From contig NW_001865063.1 in assembly GCF_000002865.3 (NCBI RefSeq), forward strand, positions 445,483 to 509,482: a stretch of DNA of 64,000 nucleotides. Direction: 5' to 3'. This document shows, in pieces, positions 44,068 through 56,668 of this stretch. The notes under the pieces are model-generated. The model did no database searches. It was not told the DNA's origin and saw only the letters and a list, made by a program, of their open reading frames with translations. Within the stretch, counting starts at the first letter, position 1. Each line of letters starts with the position of its first letter. Both the position numbers and the translations under genes were made by a program. The DNA is from Monosiga brevicollis MX1. Lineage: Eukaryota > Opisthokonta > Choanoflagellata > Craspedida > Salpingoecidae.

Positions 44068-47000
44068 CTAGCGACGATATGGCTGCTGCTGCTGCTGCTG
44101 CTGCGGTGGCATCCGACCAGCTGCGTAGGGAGGCAAGTACCCACCACGGATGGGTGGGCCTTGGTACGATGGCGGTTGGTATGGTGCCGGCGGTCCGCGG
44201 GGTGGCGCACGCCCCGCAGGCATCCCTGCAAATTGGGGCATTACAGGCCCAGAAGGACCGGGGGGTCGCTGTCCATAGGCCTGGGGCGGCGGCGCGGCGG
44301 GTCGGCCGTATTGTGGCCCGATCTGGGCGTGGCCACCTGGCATGTAGCCAGACTGCGGAGCAGGCGGAGCGTAATGGGGCCGCTGCTGCAGAGGTTCGCC
44401 GCGCGACATGTATGACCCTCCGGGCTGGCCGGTGCCCATGGGTGGCGCATATTGTCCACCACGCGAAGGCATGGGGCCCGGATACGATGGGCCTTGGCCG
44501 TGGCCGTGGCCTTCGCCCCGGCCCCGACCCCAACCGTGGCCCTGGCCTCGACCTCGGCCATACCCACGGTTGTACTCGTGACTGGGTCCCTGCCCTTCAC
44601 CTTCACCGCCGTATCCACGATCATGGGGGCCCCGCTTGCCACCCCGGCCGCGATGAAAACTGGTGCGTGGGAAATTCCCTCCCATCCCGTGGACAATCAT
44701 GCGTCGACTAGCTCCAACGTCCAGCTGGCGCTCACGCGGGACACGCTCAAACCGTTGCCCAACAGGCAGGTCATGATCGCCGAGTTCGGCTGCAGGCGGG
44801 TTCAGCCCGGGCAACAGCATGGGCTTGTGCAGGGTGTACGGCGGCACCCAATAGAGCGCTCGCAACACGTGGTTGACAAACGCGGTCAACAAGTACCGTG
44901 AATCGGTCTCACGGCCATGGAAATCAAAGCGCGGCACTAGCTCTCCAAGCTGTGGCCCGTCCGCGTCCAGCGCGACCAGCCCAGACAAGCCGCCGGTGGA
45001 GCGCGGGTCGAGCACCTCCGTGCCTACGGGGCTCTTCTCCAGCTTCTGCTCCCAGCTCGCGCGCTGGAACGCACTGATGCGGGCCAAGGCCTGTGTGTGA
45101 CCAAAGTTTTCCCGCGCAAACCCGGCCCCATCCGCATCAAAGCTCACTGGGGCAGGCTGCTCGGCAGCCTGCTGACGCCGGGCCGCCGCCAGCTGCTGCT
45201 TGAGTCTACGCTCCTCCTCAGGGTCTCCTGCCAACTCGGCCTGCAGGCACTGGGCTGCCAGGTCGTTGAGATCCACTTTGTCCTCATCTGCGCCCGTTTG
45301 TTCCGCCGTCTCAATCTCATCAGCCCCGTTCGTTGTCGGTGCTGGTGGCGCAGGTCTGCTCCCGTCGTTTGCTCCTCCGTTACCCAGCTGGCTCATCTGC
45401 AGCGCCGCGGGGTGCGACTGTGTCGTGCATCGTGGGTGGGTCATGAAAGGCTGCAGGTATGCTCGCTTCGCTAAGACCAGGCCAGAGCGTGTTTCGACAT
45501 ACCTGGTGCACAAAGAGGCGATCTGCGCCTCGCTCATTGCGACGCTTTTCCTCGGGGGTCAGTGTGTCCCGCAACGGGCGCAAAGCCGTCAGCAGTCGTT
45601 CCTCCTACGATGCAGTACACACACATGCATAAAGACACAAACAGCGGCGATCATTCATGTAACCAACAGAATTCAAAGGGATACAACCAGCGTGGCATCG
45701 TCACTGCCGAAACGTAAGGCACCAGAGGCACAGAGCGGGGTCCGGGCTTCGGGGGGCGTTCGTGGCATACATTGATAAAGGGCAGCAGTACCACGGCCTG
45801 CCACATGAATTTCTTTCCGTTGAGGTCTTGCTCAAACTCGGTGGGATAATATTCTGCAATGGGGGAGTCTGGGTCCCTACGTAAAGGGGAGCACATTGTA
45901 TCGAGTGGCACCGGCATGACACAGTCAGCCCAAGCCCTCAATTCTCCAAAGGCAGTGCGTTCAGAGACGTACGTCATGAGGCGCGCAAAAGCGTTGGGTA
46001 GAGCGTGACTGCTGGCCGGCGGGAACACGGCCATCAATTGCTCAAACGGAGAAAACGGTTGCCCCGGCGGGAGTACAATGTCCAACGCCTGCACGCGTTG
46101 TCCGCGAGTGGAAGTGGGACAAGTCGACCCACAAGAGTGAGGATGGGTTGTGTATGTGTATTCGCAATGACAAAGCCGAAAGCGGTCGGACCTGAAGGTT
46201 TGTGAAATCGCGCGCAAAGGGTGCATAGTGGTAGGGGTAAAACCAAGACCACGAACTGCATCCTTGGTAATAGTAACGCAACACCCAGACCAAGCCCTCG
46301 ACATAGGATTTCACGACGTGGCGCTGGTCCACGTTGGGGGGAAACTTTTGCTGATAATAGCGCCCATACCAACCCTGGCTGCCCAATTGCACCTAGAGAC
46401 CAGGACAGGTCGGCGGATGACCCAAAGTTAGAAGCACAAGACGAGCCCAGAGAAGCACGGACAGCATCCCAATGCTTGCGCATGTTAGGTGCGAGTATGT
46501 ACATCATCAGTTGGGTTATCAATCTTGTTGTTGGATCGGACTCGTTCCTTCAAGGCTGCGGAAAATGCCTGCAAAACAATCGATGAGAACCCGCGACACA
46601 ATCAAACACGCTTGTTCTTCTGCTTCAACAAGGCAGTGAGTGGGGGCAACAGCAGAGGGATCTCACTCACATCAGCAACAATGACATCATCATCGTTTTC
46701 GTCCTCGGCATCCGGACGACCAACCAAAATGTATCTGCAACCATCGAAGCAAGGGCCCCCATAGAACAGCGGCCAGATGCATGAGGGGGCAAAAGAATGC
46801 AAAGAGCAAAAAAACAAAACAGAAATAAAAACAAAAACAAAACCAAAACAAACGACCACAAAACAAACACGGCAAGATTTCCGCATTGAGCCGGGAGGCG
46901 GGGAGCTGTACCGATTCGGTTCGGTGCCGGCCGAGTCATGGGTAAGACCAAGCTCTTCGCAATAACAATGGGCTGTAAAACGCTCGCGGCCGCGGAGGCC

Positions 47001-50000
47001 ACGCAGCTCCAAGTCAGCCCGGCGGTTTGGCCGATCATCATCGTGAAAAGCGCGAATCTTGTCCAGCAGGTGCAACAAGCGCGCGTCGTCCTCGCGCACG
47101 TCTCCACGCAGCACGCGCTTGCCTCCAACGCCAAAATTTTTGATTCTAAAACACACGCATGCCAGGCCGGTTAAAAAGAGTGCCCTCTTGTTTGAGCCAA
47201 CTGACTGCTTGCACCGACGCATGGATCGCTCACCGAAAGTCTGCTGCGGTCACATTGTCCACGTTGGCGTCGAAGCGCAAGTCGGATACACGTGCCTCGC
47301 GGCGGCTCTAAAGGCGTGCAGGGGATCAGGGTGAGAATGGGTTTAGGCGCGTTTGGCGCAGTCCGTGTGGTGCCAGGCCCATCGTCACACGTACGGCGGC
47401 TGTCACGTGGTCCACGGGGGCCACGTGAGCACCTTGCGTGCACTGGCGGATAAGCTGTTGGCACGGCAACAACATGTAAGACGGGCGGTCGAGATGAAGC
47501 GGACAACAGCCCATGGTGGGCCACGGGGTGGTGCCTACTCGGGACAGTAAACGTACGTACCTCGAGGTGTTTTTGCGTCGTCTTTTTGTTTGCAATATCC
47601 TCCACCTTTTGTTGATCCTTGAGGTCTTTCTCCTAAAGACAGAGAAGGCATAGGAAGGCAAGACACAAGATTTGTTAAGCGGAACAGAGAAGCTAATCCA
47701 CTGTCATATAATGCCTCCATCCGACCCAAGGGCCGTTGAAAAGGCAGCGGCAGCGTGATTCAACAAAGAAAAGGCCAGCAGAGAAACGGGGCAGCAAGGA
47801 CGTACGCGGCGTCGTTGCAGGATGACATTCTCAACTTCAGCAATGCCAGCCATGAGCATCTCGGCACGACCGAGGTCAACCTGTGGGGCAGTTGCCACAA
47901 AATGGGATGGTTAAGCGCACGTCTGTATATGACAGGGAGCGCAAGCTTTGCAAAGCTAGGCAGACCTCGCCGTTTTGCGTGAGGTATCCACCAAATTTTC
48001 CAAAATCGACACGGTATAGCTCCATGATAGTCTAATGGTACGGCGAGGCAAAAAATGGATGCACAATTCAGCCTCGATCCACTTCTTCTGCGCCGTGTCG
48101 CCGTGTTCTTCCTCTCTCCACGCTATGCTGCTCATTCTCACCACCAAGCAAGGCCAAACAAGCAGGCAAAACCCAACAACCGATCCGACATTGACGCAAG
48201 AAGGTCGTGGACGACAACATGATAAACCAACCCCAACAACAACACCAACAACAACACCAACAACAACCGACCATCACCGAGTGATGTTTGGTCTAGAAGA
48301 GCGGCTTGGATGTGACTTACATCAATGGCGCCTTCGCGAATTTCCATCGAGGGCAGGTGCGGCAAGAAATCGTTGCCCACAAAGAAACACTAAGGAGTTG
48401 TCAAGCCCAAGCAAGGTGAGGTGAGCCAAAGGAAACAGAGGACGCGAGCAGCGAGGCCAGACGGACAGACCATGAAGATGAAATCATCAATGACGCGCTC
48501 CAAGTCATAACCCCCCACGCAGGAATAATCGGCCACGGACATCTCCTTGTCCAGATATTCGCGAAGAACGTTGACACGAAGGCATTGAAAGGGTTTGGCG
48601 TACGCAGCGCCGTCAGCATCGGAGATGTCATCAGCGTTGCCCTCCACTCCGTTTGTGGCAGCTTCGGCCTAGCGGGGTGAGCATGGTTTCGTTTGCATGA
48701 GCGCCTCATGTTCAACACCAAGAGTTTGCCATTGCCGCCATTGGTTCAGCGTCGCGGACACGTACTTCCAAAGCCGACTTGACCTGCTCTTCAATGTTGA
48801 GGACTTCTTTGTTACGCTGAAAGACTTCCTCACGCAAAATTGTGAAATGCGGCTCGTGCGTGGCAAGGGCCAGCATGATAAGATCCGCATCCAGGCCGTG
48901 AATGACGTGACTGCAAGCCAGTACAAGGGCAGGTTGGTAAGTGGGCACGGAAGGCAGTTACAGGTTTCAGCTCGGACCACGGGCACATCGGTGGAGCAGA
49001 CCGGGTATTGGGGTTGTAGTCGGGCTGGGCGCGCTGAAGACGAATGTACTCCATAATCTTGTGCTCGCCTTCACCGGGCACGTTGGCGTCACTGAACACG
49101 ACCTGTCAACACAAACTGCACGTGAGAAGGGGGCGCAGTAAAATGTGCTGTTTCGTGTCGTCGAAATGGCTAGGCGAGCTCACCTTGATGTTGCGCCACC
49201 CGGGGTCGGTGTCCATCTTGTGGTGAACAAAGGTACGCAGGTATGCTATGCGGCGCACAAGGGGAGAGCAAGGGCCGAACACTCGAGTGAAAATGGCGAT
49301 ATTGGAAATGCAGGACAACGGCTCAGGGAGGGCTTTTTTGAAGACAGCAAAAGGCACAGGTAGCGCACCGGCCAGTCGATCCATAAAGGGAGTGCCAGGG
49401 GTAATGACATTGGAGTCGAATTCGGGTCTGCATCAATGGGCCATGATGGGTACACGCGCGGGTCGGAAATTGAGCAGGGCACGGTGCCCTCCTCTGGGCA
49501 TGGCGTCAGGACGTAGGCGTGTGGCAGAGCAGCACGGGGCATGGTCAAACACACCCTTTGTCAGGAGGCAATTCACGTCCTTCGGCACGCCACTCGTTCA
49601 AGAGCTTCTCACGGGCTGCTTCCTTATCCTCGCGTTCCTGGCATCGTCGATATGGGGTTGACCGGCCCGATCATGGATCATGGCAATGGTCAGAGACCTG
49701 GTGCTCATACTCTTGCCGTGTATCAAAGCGCGAACGTTTGAGCACAAAGTGACGCTACCTTGGCGCTCTTGAAACGACGAGAACGCTGTTGATTCATCTT
49801 GGCACGCGGCGCCACACCTGCGAGCGTTAAGGGTTGAGGCTGGTGTTTGTCAATATTCCAGTTGAGCGCGAGAGTGCGTGCGCGAGGCGAAGCACGGCCG
49901 TACCATCGATGGCCATGTACAAGACCTTGCGGGGGCGAATGGCGGCAAAGACGCGCTCGAGGTACTGTGGGTACCGCGCACAAGGCATGTAGGGTGTGAG

Positions 50001-50600
50001 AGCACGAGGGTGGTGGTGAGGGCTCTAAAGGCGGGACTAACCTCGGCAATGGCCAGGTACATGTCATCCTCTGTAGTCGGTGGAGGACGATCTTCTGGGT
50101 GCGAAGCTGGGTGAATGATACCTGGGTGCCCGCCAGTGTGAGGATGCATTTCTTGGGTTTGAAAGCCGCAAACGTTGTGCGACGCCCGTGCGGGGAAGGA
50201 GCCTGCCGAGCCAAGGAGGAAGGGCGGCGGAGCAGTGGGTCAAGCGCAAGTGGGCATGCATACCATTCATGTCAAGGTAGAGGTTGTCGAATTCTTCCCC
50301 ATTGGGGTTGGGCTGGGAGGTGTCCACGGGGACGTATTCACCATTGATCATCTGCGGGCGCCACACCGAGACACAAAGCGGATGAGCGGTCGCCAGGGGG
50401 AGGCGCATCTTGGTCACGCATCGGAGCGGCAGGGGCGCCATACCTGGGGCTTGTCTTCCTTGCAATCATGAATGCATTTGGGGTACTTGCGACTGAGCCA
50501 GCGGTAAAAGGCAGGCACTCCCTATACACCAGCCCAAAACAGCGCCACGTGAGGAGCGCTGAGGGCGCGGGACACGAGCAGGTGTACTTGGACGAACCAT
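44068..50600 (-). CDS. XRN2: XRN2/Rat1-type nuclear 5'-3' exoribonuclease with an embedded R3H domain
   Basis: Long multi-exon gene. The start is probably the ATG at 50600, directly followed by an intron (ATG|GTTCGT). The next exon begins [15 protein letters not shown], the invariant N-terminus of XRN proteins. Further signatures in order: [10 protein letters not shown] (about 50295), [17 protein letters not shown] (about 49800), [18 protein letters not shown] (about 49400), [13 protein letters not shown] (about 49070), [16 protein letters not shown] (about 48890), [15 protein letters not shown] (about 48590), [19 protein letters not shown] (about 48370), [13 protein letters not shown] (about 47880), [17 protein letters not shown] (about 46290), [17 protein letters not shown] (about 45810). 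The tail is Gly/Arg/Pro-rich and ends in a seven-Gln run and PYRR. The zinc knuckle of animal XRN2 is not seen. Between about 47315 and 46612 in-frame exons encode an R3H domain. Known role: processive 5'-3' RNA decay, transcription termination and rRNA processing in the nucleus. No intervening start or stop suggests a separate gene. Confidence 0.9.
44080..44103. repeat. (CTG)n tract encoding a polyglutamine run
   Basis: Seven to eight CTG units on the plus strand, CAG on the coding strand, encoding the seven Gln residues just before the XRN2 C-terminus. Confidence 0.9.
46612..47315 (-). other. R3H nucleic-acid-binding domain inside the XRN2 linker
   Basis: Three coding exons: about 47310-47236, 47145-46912 and 46734-46612. 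Phases match: TTT CG|GTGAGC joins A|ATC, and AAT CG|GTACAG joins A|TAC. The R3H core is [19 protein letters not shown], then [13 protein letters not shown], fitting the R-x3-H, elgL.h.S.G...nR.i.V consensus. It sits between the exon after the QRRR segment (ending KKTTQKHLE) and the exon [16 protein letters not shown] that leads into the second conserved XRN block. R3H domains bind single-stranded nucleic acid. Confidence 0.75.
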
Positions 50601-52043
50601 AATGCCGGTTTTCAAAAAGAGGGTCGAAAGCAAGCGATCAAGGGTTTCTCCACCGGTTGTGCCAACACCAACACAGGCCAGGCGCCTTGCAATGCCCTTC
50701 AAGTGGGCAGAACGAGGCAGGCAGGCAGGCAGGCAGCGGGAGCGGGAGCGGGTGCTCGGTCGGCTGTATTTTTTTCCGTCCGACTGTGTGTCCGGGCGGA
50801 AAATGGCGTAAAGTTTGGAACACCTGTTGTGAGTTGGTGCCGATGTGAATATGTTCACTGGCTTCGCACCTTGCATATTTAAAGTTATTTTAGAGGGGCG
50901 AATCAAAACGTATGCAATGTTGCATCACCTTCGCACCGGGTGCAAGCGCTTGCAACAAGGTGTGATACATCACGCCTTTCTTTGCTATTCGAAAGTGTAA
51001 CAGTGAGTACACTGACGAGATCTTGTTTCGTTCGGGCCAGTTTTTTCGGGGTCAACGGAAAGGCATTCGGCTATAAACTGACCCCCGGAATTGGGAATGG
51101 TGTCGTCGTGCAAGAGCCAAGAAACCCACAGGGCACAGCGTCATGCAAATGGCAGCGGCAGTCAGCACAGATGATGGGGAGGGTGCTGGCTTCTTGAGAT
51201 GGTCGCGCCGTCCAACAAGTAATGACCTGCAAGCCAAGCCAAGAAGAAGACTGAGAAGAGCTTTGGAGAGATGGAGCCCAGAGTGCACAGCTACCCGTAG
51301 AGACTCAAAGAGACTCAAGAGAGCTTTGAATTCAGAGAGAGAGAGAGAGAGAGAGAGAAAACCATGTGATAGTGTTGTAGTGTGTGGTCAGCACATTTTT
51401 TATAGTCTGCCTTGGTAAGCATGTGCCTTAAGCCTCTCTCTCTCTCTGTGTGCTCGCTGTGTGTGCTCTTCTGCTCGTCTAGGGGGAAATGGCAGTGGGT
51501 CTGGGGCGGTCAGAGAAAGCGCGTGCGTGTGTGTGTATATGAGACTATCTCTCTTTCTCTCTCTCCCTCTGTGTGCTGGTGGTGGTCATGTTGGTGGCGT
51601 GACTGTGTGACTGGGCTTTGGGCTCGTCATGCACACCAGGTGCACATGCCAACATGTGGCGTGCAAGGGGAGGGGGTGTAATGCGGCCATTGGTGCCTCT
51701 GCGAGCTGATTTGCCTGATCATCCGTGCCATGATTGATGGTTGTTGCCGTGCTTGTTCATGGTGTCAATGCCTTGTCAAGGGCGCGTTGTCGCGCATGTG
51801 CCCTTTTGTTCATCTCACCGCTGTGCATTTGCTATTGCGGTGGCCTTGCGTTAGATTTTACCTTGCCCCCTCAGTCCAACCTCTTAAACCTTCAGTAAGC
51901 TTGTTATCAATCTTGCTCCTCGTTGTCGTTGGCCGGTGTTGGACTTTTGAGTGCAACAGCACTGCAAAAGGCTTCCCTCCCTCGCCTCGCTTCATTTGCC
52001 GAGCATGGGCGTGACCTCACGGTGGTGCCTTTTCCCGCTAGAC
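50601..52043. other. Intergenic between divergent XRN2 and cytochrome c genes
   Basis: About 1.4 kb that should hold both promoters. It contains an AT-rich part (50870-50920), a GA microsatellite (51332-51358) and CT/GT-rich stretches (51433-51465 and 51540-51570). No coding sequence is supported. Confidence 0.45.
51332..51358. repeat. (GA)n microsatellite
   Basis: Array of about 13 GA units, intergenic. Confidence 0.9.
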
Positions 52044-52473
52044 ATGGGTGACGTCGAAAAGGGCAAGAAGATCTTCCAGCGCGCTTGCGCTCAGTGCCAC
52101 ACCGTCGAGAAGGTCAGCCAGGCTTGTCGTGCTCATGGGGTCTTGTCGTCTCATCTTGATCAATTTTCACAACCGGTATCCACGTGCCTGGACTCATCCC
52201 CCCCCCTCTCGTTTGATTTCATCACAGGGTGCTCCCCACAAGCAGGGCCCCAATCTCAACGGTCTCTTTGGCCGCAAGACTGGCCAGGCCGAGGGCTTTG
52301 CTTACTCCGAGGCCAACATTAACAAGGGCATCACCTGGGGCGAGGACACTCTCTTCGAGTACCTCCTGAACCCCAAGAAGTACATTCCCGGCACCAAGAT
52401 GGTCTTTGCTGGTCTCAAGAAGAAGTCGGACCGCGAGAACCTCATTGCCTACCTCAAGGACTCTTGCGCATAA
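52044..52473 (+). CDS. CYCS homologue: Cytochrome c
   Basis: Two exons, 52044-52112 and 52228-52473, give 104 residues, the normal length of mitochondrial cytochrome c. Exon 1 encodes [20 protein letters not shown] with the CxxCH haem-attachment motif. The intron (AAG|GTCAGC ... CACAG|GGTGCT) falls just after VEK. Exon 2 continues [20 protein letters not shown] and includes [20 protein letters not shown], with the Met that is the sixth haem ligand, ending YLKDSCA and TAA. It carries electrons from complex III to complex IV in the mitochondrial intermembrane space and, in animals, also triggers apoptosomes. Being nuclear-encoded and haem-bound at two Cys, it is an ordinary opisthokont form; euglenozoan cytochromes have only one Cys. 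Strong codon bias fits high expression. Confidence 0.98.
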
Positions 52474-53158
52474 ATGCCTCTGTTGGCTCTTTGTGCGCCT
52501 TGACCAGCCTCGGTTATTCTCCTTGTGTGTAATGTGCGTGCCTTAAGCCCGCCCCATCCCATTACCCCATTTTTCTTTTTAGGTGGGTCGGTCCGTAGGC
52601 CCTCTGGTTTTAACTCGTCGCGTGCTTTTTCCCCTTGGTGCCGGTGCCGTGTGACCACCCTAAGGGTTCATTTTCATTTGCCCAAGGAAATTGAGTTGAC
52701 GAGAAACCTACTTCTTTTCTTCTCCTTTTTTTAAGGTGTCGCCTGAACGCAGGCGCCTTGTGTTGTCCCCCCTCTCCCTGGCCATGCACACGATGCAGGT
52801 GTCAACACATGCGTAGATGCCATGCTTTTCTTATGTTCATGTTGATTGTTGTGTCCACAGCTTGTATAACCAGCAGCCAACACCCTCCGCCAGACGCGTG
52901 CCGCGCTTGCGTTTGGCCCCCTCACACACATGGTCGGGTCGGGATCGATGCACCATGTAGCACAGGGAAAACATTCACACAAAGATCAAACACCAAGTTG
53001 GGCCACAGGGCAACAACACCCCTTGCACCCACACCAAGGAAGCCTTGAAGGAACATGAGAAGGAGGACCGGGAAGAAAATTCACGCACACTGGCATCCGC
53101 GAGCGTCTCTTTGGCACTTGGCTGCACAGACTCAGGGGACGCGCTTGCCCTTTTGAAC
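52474..53158. other. Intergenic, convergent 3' ends
   Basis: About 690 bp between the cytochrome c stop and the three-RRM gene stop. A T-rich segment (52710-52735) probably belongs to the cytochrome c 3' UTR. No other feature is supported. Confidence 0.45.
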
Positions 53159-54898
53159 CTAGTTTTCGTGGCGGTCTGCGCGCACCACCAGCTCGCGACC
53201 CTCAAATTCAATGCCGTTCAGGGCCTCAATGGCTGTGGCAAACAGACAGAGAGTGTCAGCAGCGACAGCAAAGCGCCGGGTATGAGCCAGCGAATCGCAG
53301 GTATGCTGGGAGCACGGCGTGAGACACGAGGAGAGAAGCGGGGAACAGTCTTTGAACGTACCATTGTCTGCCGCGGCCTGGTTGGCAAAGCGAACGAGCG
53401 CAGCGCCCTTGGAGCGACCATCTGGGGCGGTCAGCATGTCAACGTGCATGACCTAAGAGTTCAATGCGCCATATTTGACGCAAAGTTAGTGTCGACAACA
53501 TGAGCGCTTTGGGGTTGAAATGGTGCAACCGCCTAATCCTTCCATGCGGCCACTGCTGCAGCCACGAGAGCTCGAAAAAAAAAAAAAAATCAAGGGGCAC
53601 CCACCTCGCCGTGGGCGCGCAGAAAGTCCTTGAGCACCTGCCACGAGACGGTAAAGGGGAGGTTGCCGACATACACGCTCGCACCGCTGCGCAACGGGCG
53701 TAGGAGGGAAAAAGGGGCGTAGGAGGGAAAATTGGGTCGCGTATGAGACTGAGCTGAAGGAGGGTGGTGGATGGCGGTCTTGGGGTACACACAAACCTGC
53801 GGTACTTGAGCTCATCACGGTCCTCACGGACCACAAGCTTGCGGCCTTCAAGCTCCATGTCATGGAGGATGGAGATGGCGGTCTGAGCATCCTGGGCCGT
53901 CGCGTAGCGGACGAGGCCACTGCCCTTGGAGCGACCGTCGCCGCCACGAAGGATCTCGGCGTGCACCACCTCGCCGGCTTGACGCATGTGGTCCTTCAGA
54001 GCATGCCAGGTCACGGTCCAAGGCAGGTTGCCGACGTACACGGTGCTACCCCTGAAAACGCAAAGGCGATGCAACAAGGGCAGTGAGGCAACAAAAAGAA
54101 AAAGAAAGAATGGGTGGGGCTGTTTTAAGTTTGTCGAGTCAAAAGGGGTGGCGAGGGTCATGTGGCTTGAAGGGGCGATGAGAAAGACACGGGGTAGGGA
54201 TCGGGTACGTACTCTTCACCGCCATAGGCACGGGTGAGGCTAGTTTTGTTGCCACCCGAATACTTGTAGTAGCCGGGGTTGGCGGGGGCAGCGGCGGCCG
54301 CGGGCGCCACCTGGGGCTCGCGTTGTGGTGGGGGGCGATCGAGTCGGACCTGCAGAGGGCGGCCCAGGAACTCGGCACCGTTGCAGCGGGCAATCACTGC
54401 AACCAATCCGGGTTTGTCCCGCGTGAGCCATCAACCACCGCCGATCAAGAATGAAAGAGAAGAGAAGGACAGGAGAAGAAGAAAAAAAACCACCATCACT
54501 GCCCATGGGCATGGGAGCAAAGGGTGGTGCGTCGGCTAGGCAAGGGTGATTCACAGAGGATGAAAAACAAAAACATGGGCCGTACCGGCTTGGGCGAGCG
54601 ACTCGTTGCCGCAATCGAGGAGGGCACAGCCCTTGGAGCGACCATCGGACCGCATGAGCACCTTGGCAAAGAGGCCGGAGAAGCCAGCATCCTGGACAAA
54701 CTGGTTGACATCCTCGCTGGTGGCTGTCCAGGGCAGATTGTTCACAAAGACGGTCCTGCGCGCACACACCAAAGAAAGAGCCACGGCATTAGACGTGCAA
54801 GCTCCAACGAGCGCGAGATCCAGAGCCGCCAACGGCACCCCGAAACCCGATCAGCGGACCACGGCATGAACAGGCACGGAGGGCACCACCTACGTCAT
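53159..54898 (-). CDS. Three-RRM RNA-binding protein (Gbp2/Hrb1/hnRNP M-like)
   Basis: Seven small exons. The likely first exon is only ATGAC at 54898-54894 (donor GTAGGT), joined in phase to TVFVNNLPWTATSEDV. RRM1 (about 54756-54320) has RNP2 VFVNNLPW, RNP1 GRSKGCALLDCG and ends RPLQVRLDRP. A Pro/Ala-rich linker with GYYKYSGGNK follows. RRM2 (about 54053-53795) has TVYVGNLPWTVTWHALKDHM, GRSKGSGLVRYA and RKLVVREDRDE. RRM3 is split over three exons (about 53692-53159): SVYVGNLPFTVSWQVLKDFL, GRSKGAALVRFANQ and RELVVRADRHEN, then TAG. The W..LKD pattern and the three-RRM layout resemble yeast Gbp2/Hrb1 and animal hnRNP M, which act in nuclear mRNA maturation and export; exact orthology is not established. 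RRM2 and RRM3 are more like each other than either is to RRM1, which suggests internal duplication. Confidence 0.85.
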
Positions 54899-55133
54899 GG
54901 TGCTGATCCAAAGGGCGGCGACAACAACAAGCCCACCAATACAAAATCCTAACCCCCGCACCCAGGCCATCAGCCACAAGATCATGAGTCAATGCACGCT
55001 CAACCAACCCCCCCCCGTTCCATCCCCTCCCCCGCCGTCAGTGACCCGTTGATCATCCTCTCCCCGCCTCTTGATCCTGGACGCTGCCCTTGCTGAAACC
55101 TTTTTTTTTTTTTTCCTCTCTCTCTCTCTACAC

Positions 55134-55166
<33 letters not shown>

Positions 55167-56637
55167 TGCGCGTCTGTGTCGATAACACACAAAACTTACA
55201 CGCGCTGTGAAATGAACGCAGTGGAGACATTTAAAGAGAGAGAGAGAGATTTAGAGAGATAAGAGCTTTGAAAGGTAGAGTGGTGAGAGAGGATTGGAGC
55301 GAGAGCTTTAAAGAGAGGGTAGAGAGAGATTTAGAGAGAGATTTAAAAAGAGAGAGGGAGGGAGAGCTCAAGCGAGCATTCTCAAGGTCCAATGGAGGGA
55401 ATTCAAGCTCGTAGTAGTGAGGAGTCGGCACAACACGATCATCAATGATCGTTGGAAGGCGAGGCGGGGTTTGGGTAGCGGGCACGGCGGGCTGGAATAG
55501 GAGGGCCTGGCCAATGTCGAGAGAGGGCAAAGGGCTGAATCTGCAGTGTGTGGGTCATGCGGCGTGTGGTCGGCTCTTTTCGAACCACGGTAGAAGCGTA
55601 TCTTCGTCGCGTCGAATTGGGCGACGGTATATATGGGGGTTGGCGTTGGAGTGTAGAGCCGGCTTCGATTGCCGCATGATGCACAGGAACCATTCCATCC
55701 GCGCAACGCCATAGGTAGATGTGCCGTCGACTTTTGAGCAAACTTCGCCATAGGTAGACGCCTGCTACTCTTCCAAAAACGTAGATGAATGAATGCACCG
55801 ACTCACTGTGCATTGCGGCTCAACAAGGATGAAACGAGACCATCGAGCCAGACTTTACGCATGCCTTTTTCCATCCCCGCTGGTTGCCGCACCGCAAGCG
55901 CTCGAGTTCCCATGACCGCCGATCGCGCTGCCAAACGCTGATTCATTTCGCCGTTCGCGGCTTCTTAACAATCAAGTGTAACTTCAGTCACATTAATGTA
56001 TATACAAAGTATGATTATCATTACACTTACTTTTTGTCAGATGATTGCCGTCAAGCTTTTTGGTTGGTTTGGAGTTTTGTATCGTTAGAGAACACAAAAA
56101 TGTTCAGTCATCAATACAAAGCCCATCCTTCATGCGTGCGAGAACCTACACAAAGTCAGATATTATCTGCATTTACTATGACTTTAAATCATAACAATAC
56201 TGCGACTTCTGTAATTAAAACTGCGCTTACTACGAAGAGCCGCGACAACAGTAGAGCACTAATCAACAACAAGAGCCAACAGCAAAATACAACAGAGGAA
56301 AACGGCAACCCCGACCACCCGTTCCATTTTACTGGTCCCGCCCGCTGTTGTTGGTAAAAACTGCTGTTGGCGACGGCCCGATGCCTTGGCTCCTTGTCTC
56401 AGACACAAGATGGCAGCGGGTGCCTAGGGCCCTGACCTCGCCTTCTCGAGTACCGCGAGTGGGGTGGGCAAGGGGAATGGAAGGGAGAGGGCGATGCCAC
56501 GTCACACGCGCTTGCCACCCGCCGCCCTGCCCGCAAAAAAAACGGCAGTCCACACCGGCTTGATTTTGAGTGATTTGACCGTTTTTTTTTGCATTTGAGG
56601 GATTTTAACGGTTTTTTCTCTCTTTTGGGTGCTCGGC

Positions 56638-56668
<31 letters not shown>

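Noticed and set aside
46612-47315. R3H exons considered as a separate gene nested in XRN2
   Set aside because: Same strand, matching splice phases on both sides, no independent start or stop, and placement exactly in the family's variable linker favour one gene. Kept as a testable claim rather than dismissed outright.
55884-56357. 157-codon frame through an AT-rich block
   Set aside because: Composition follows the AT-rich block rather than codon use of neighbours, and no motif is seen. It is probably intergenic.
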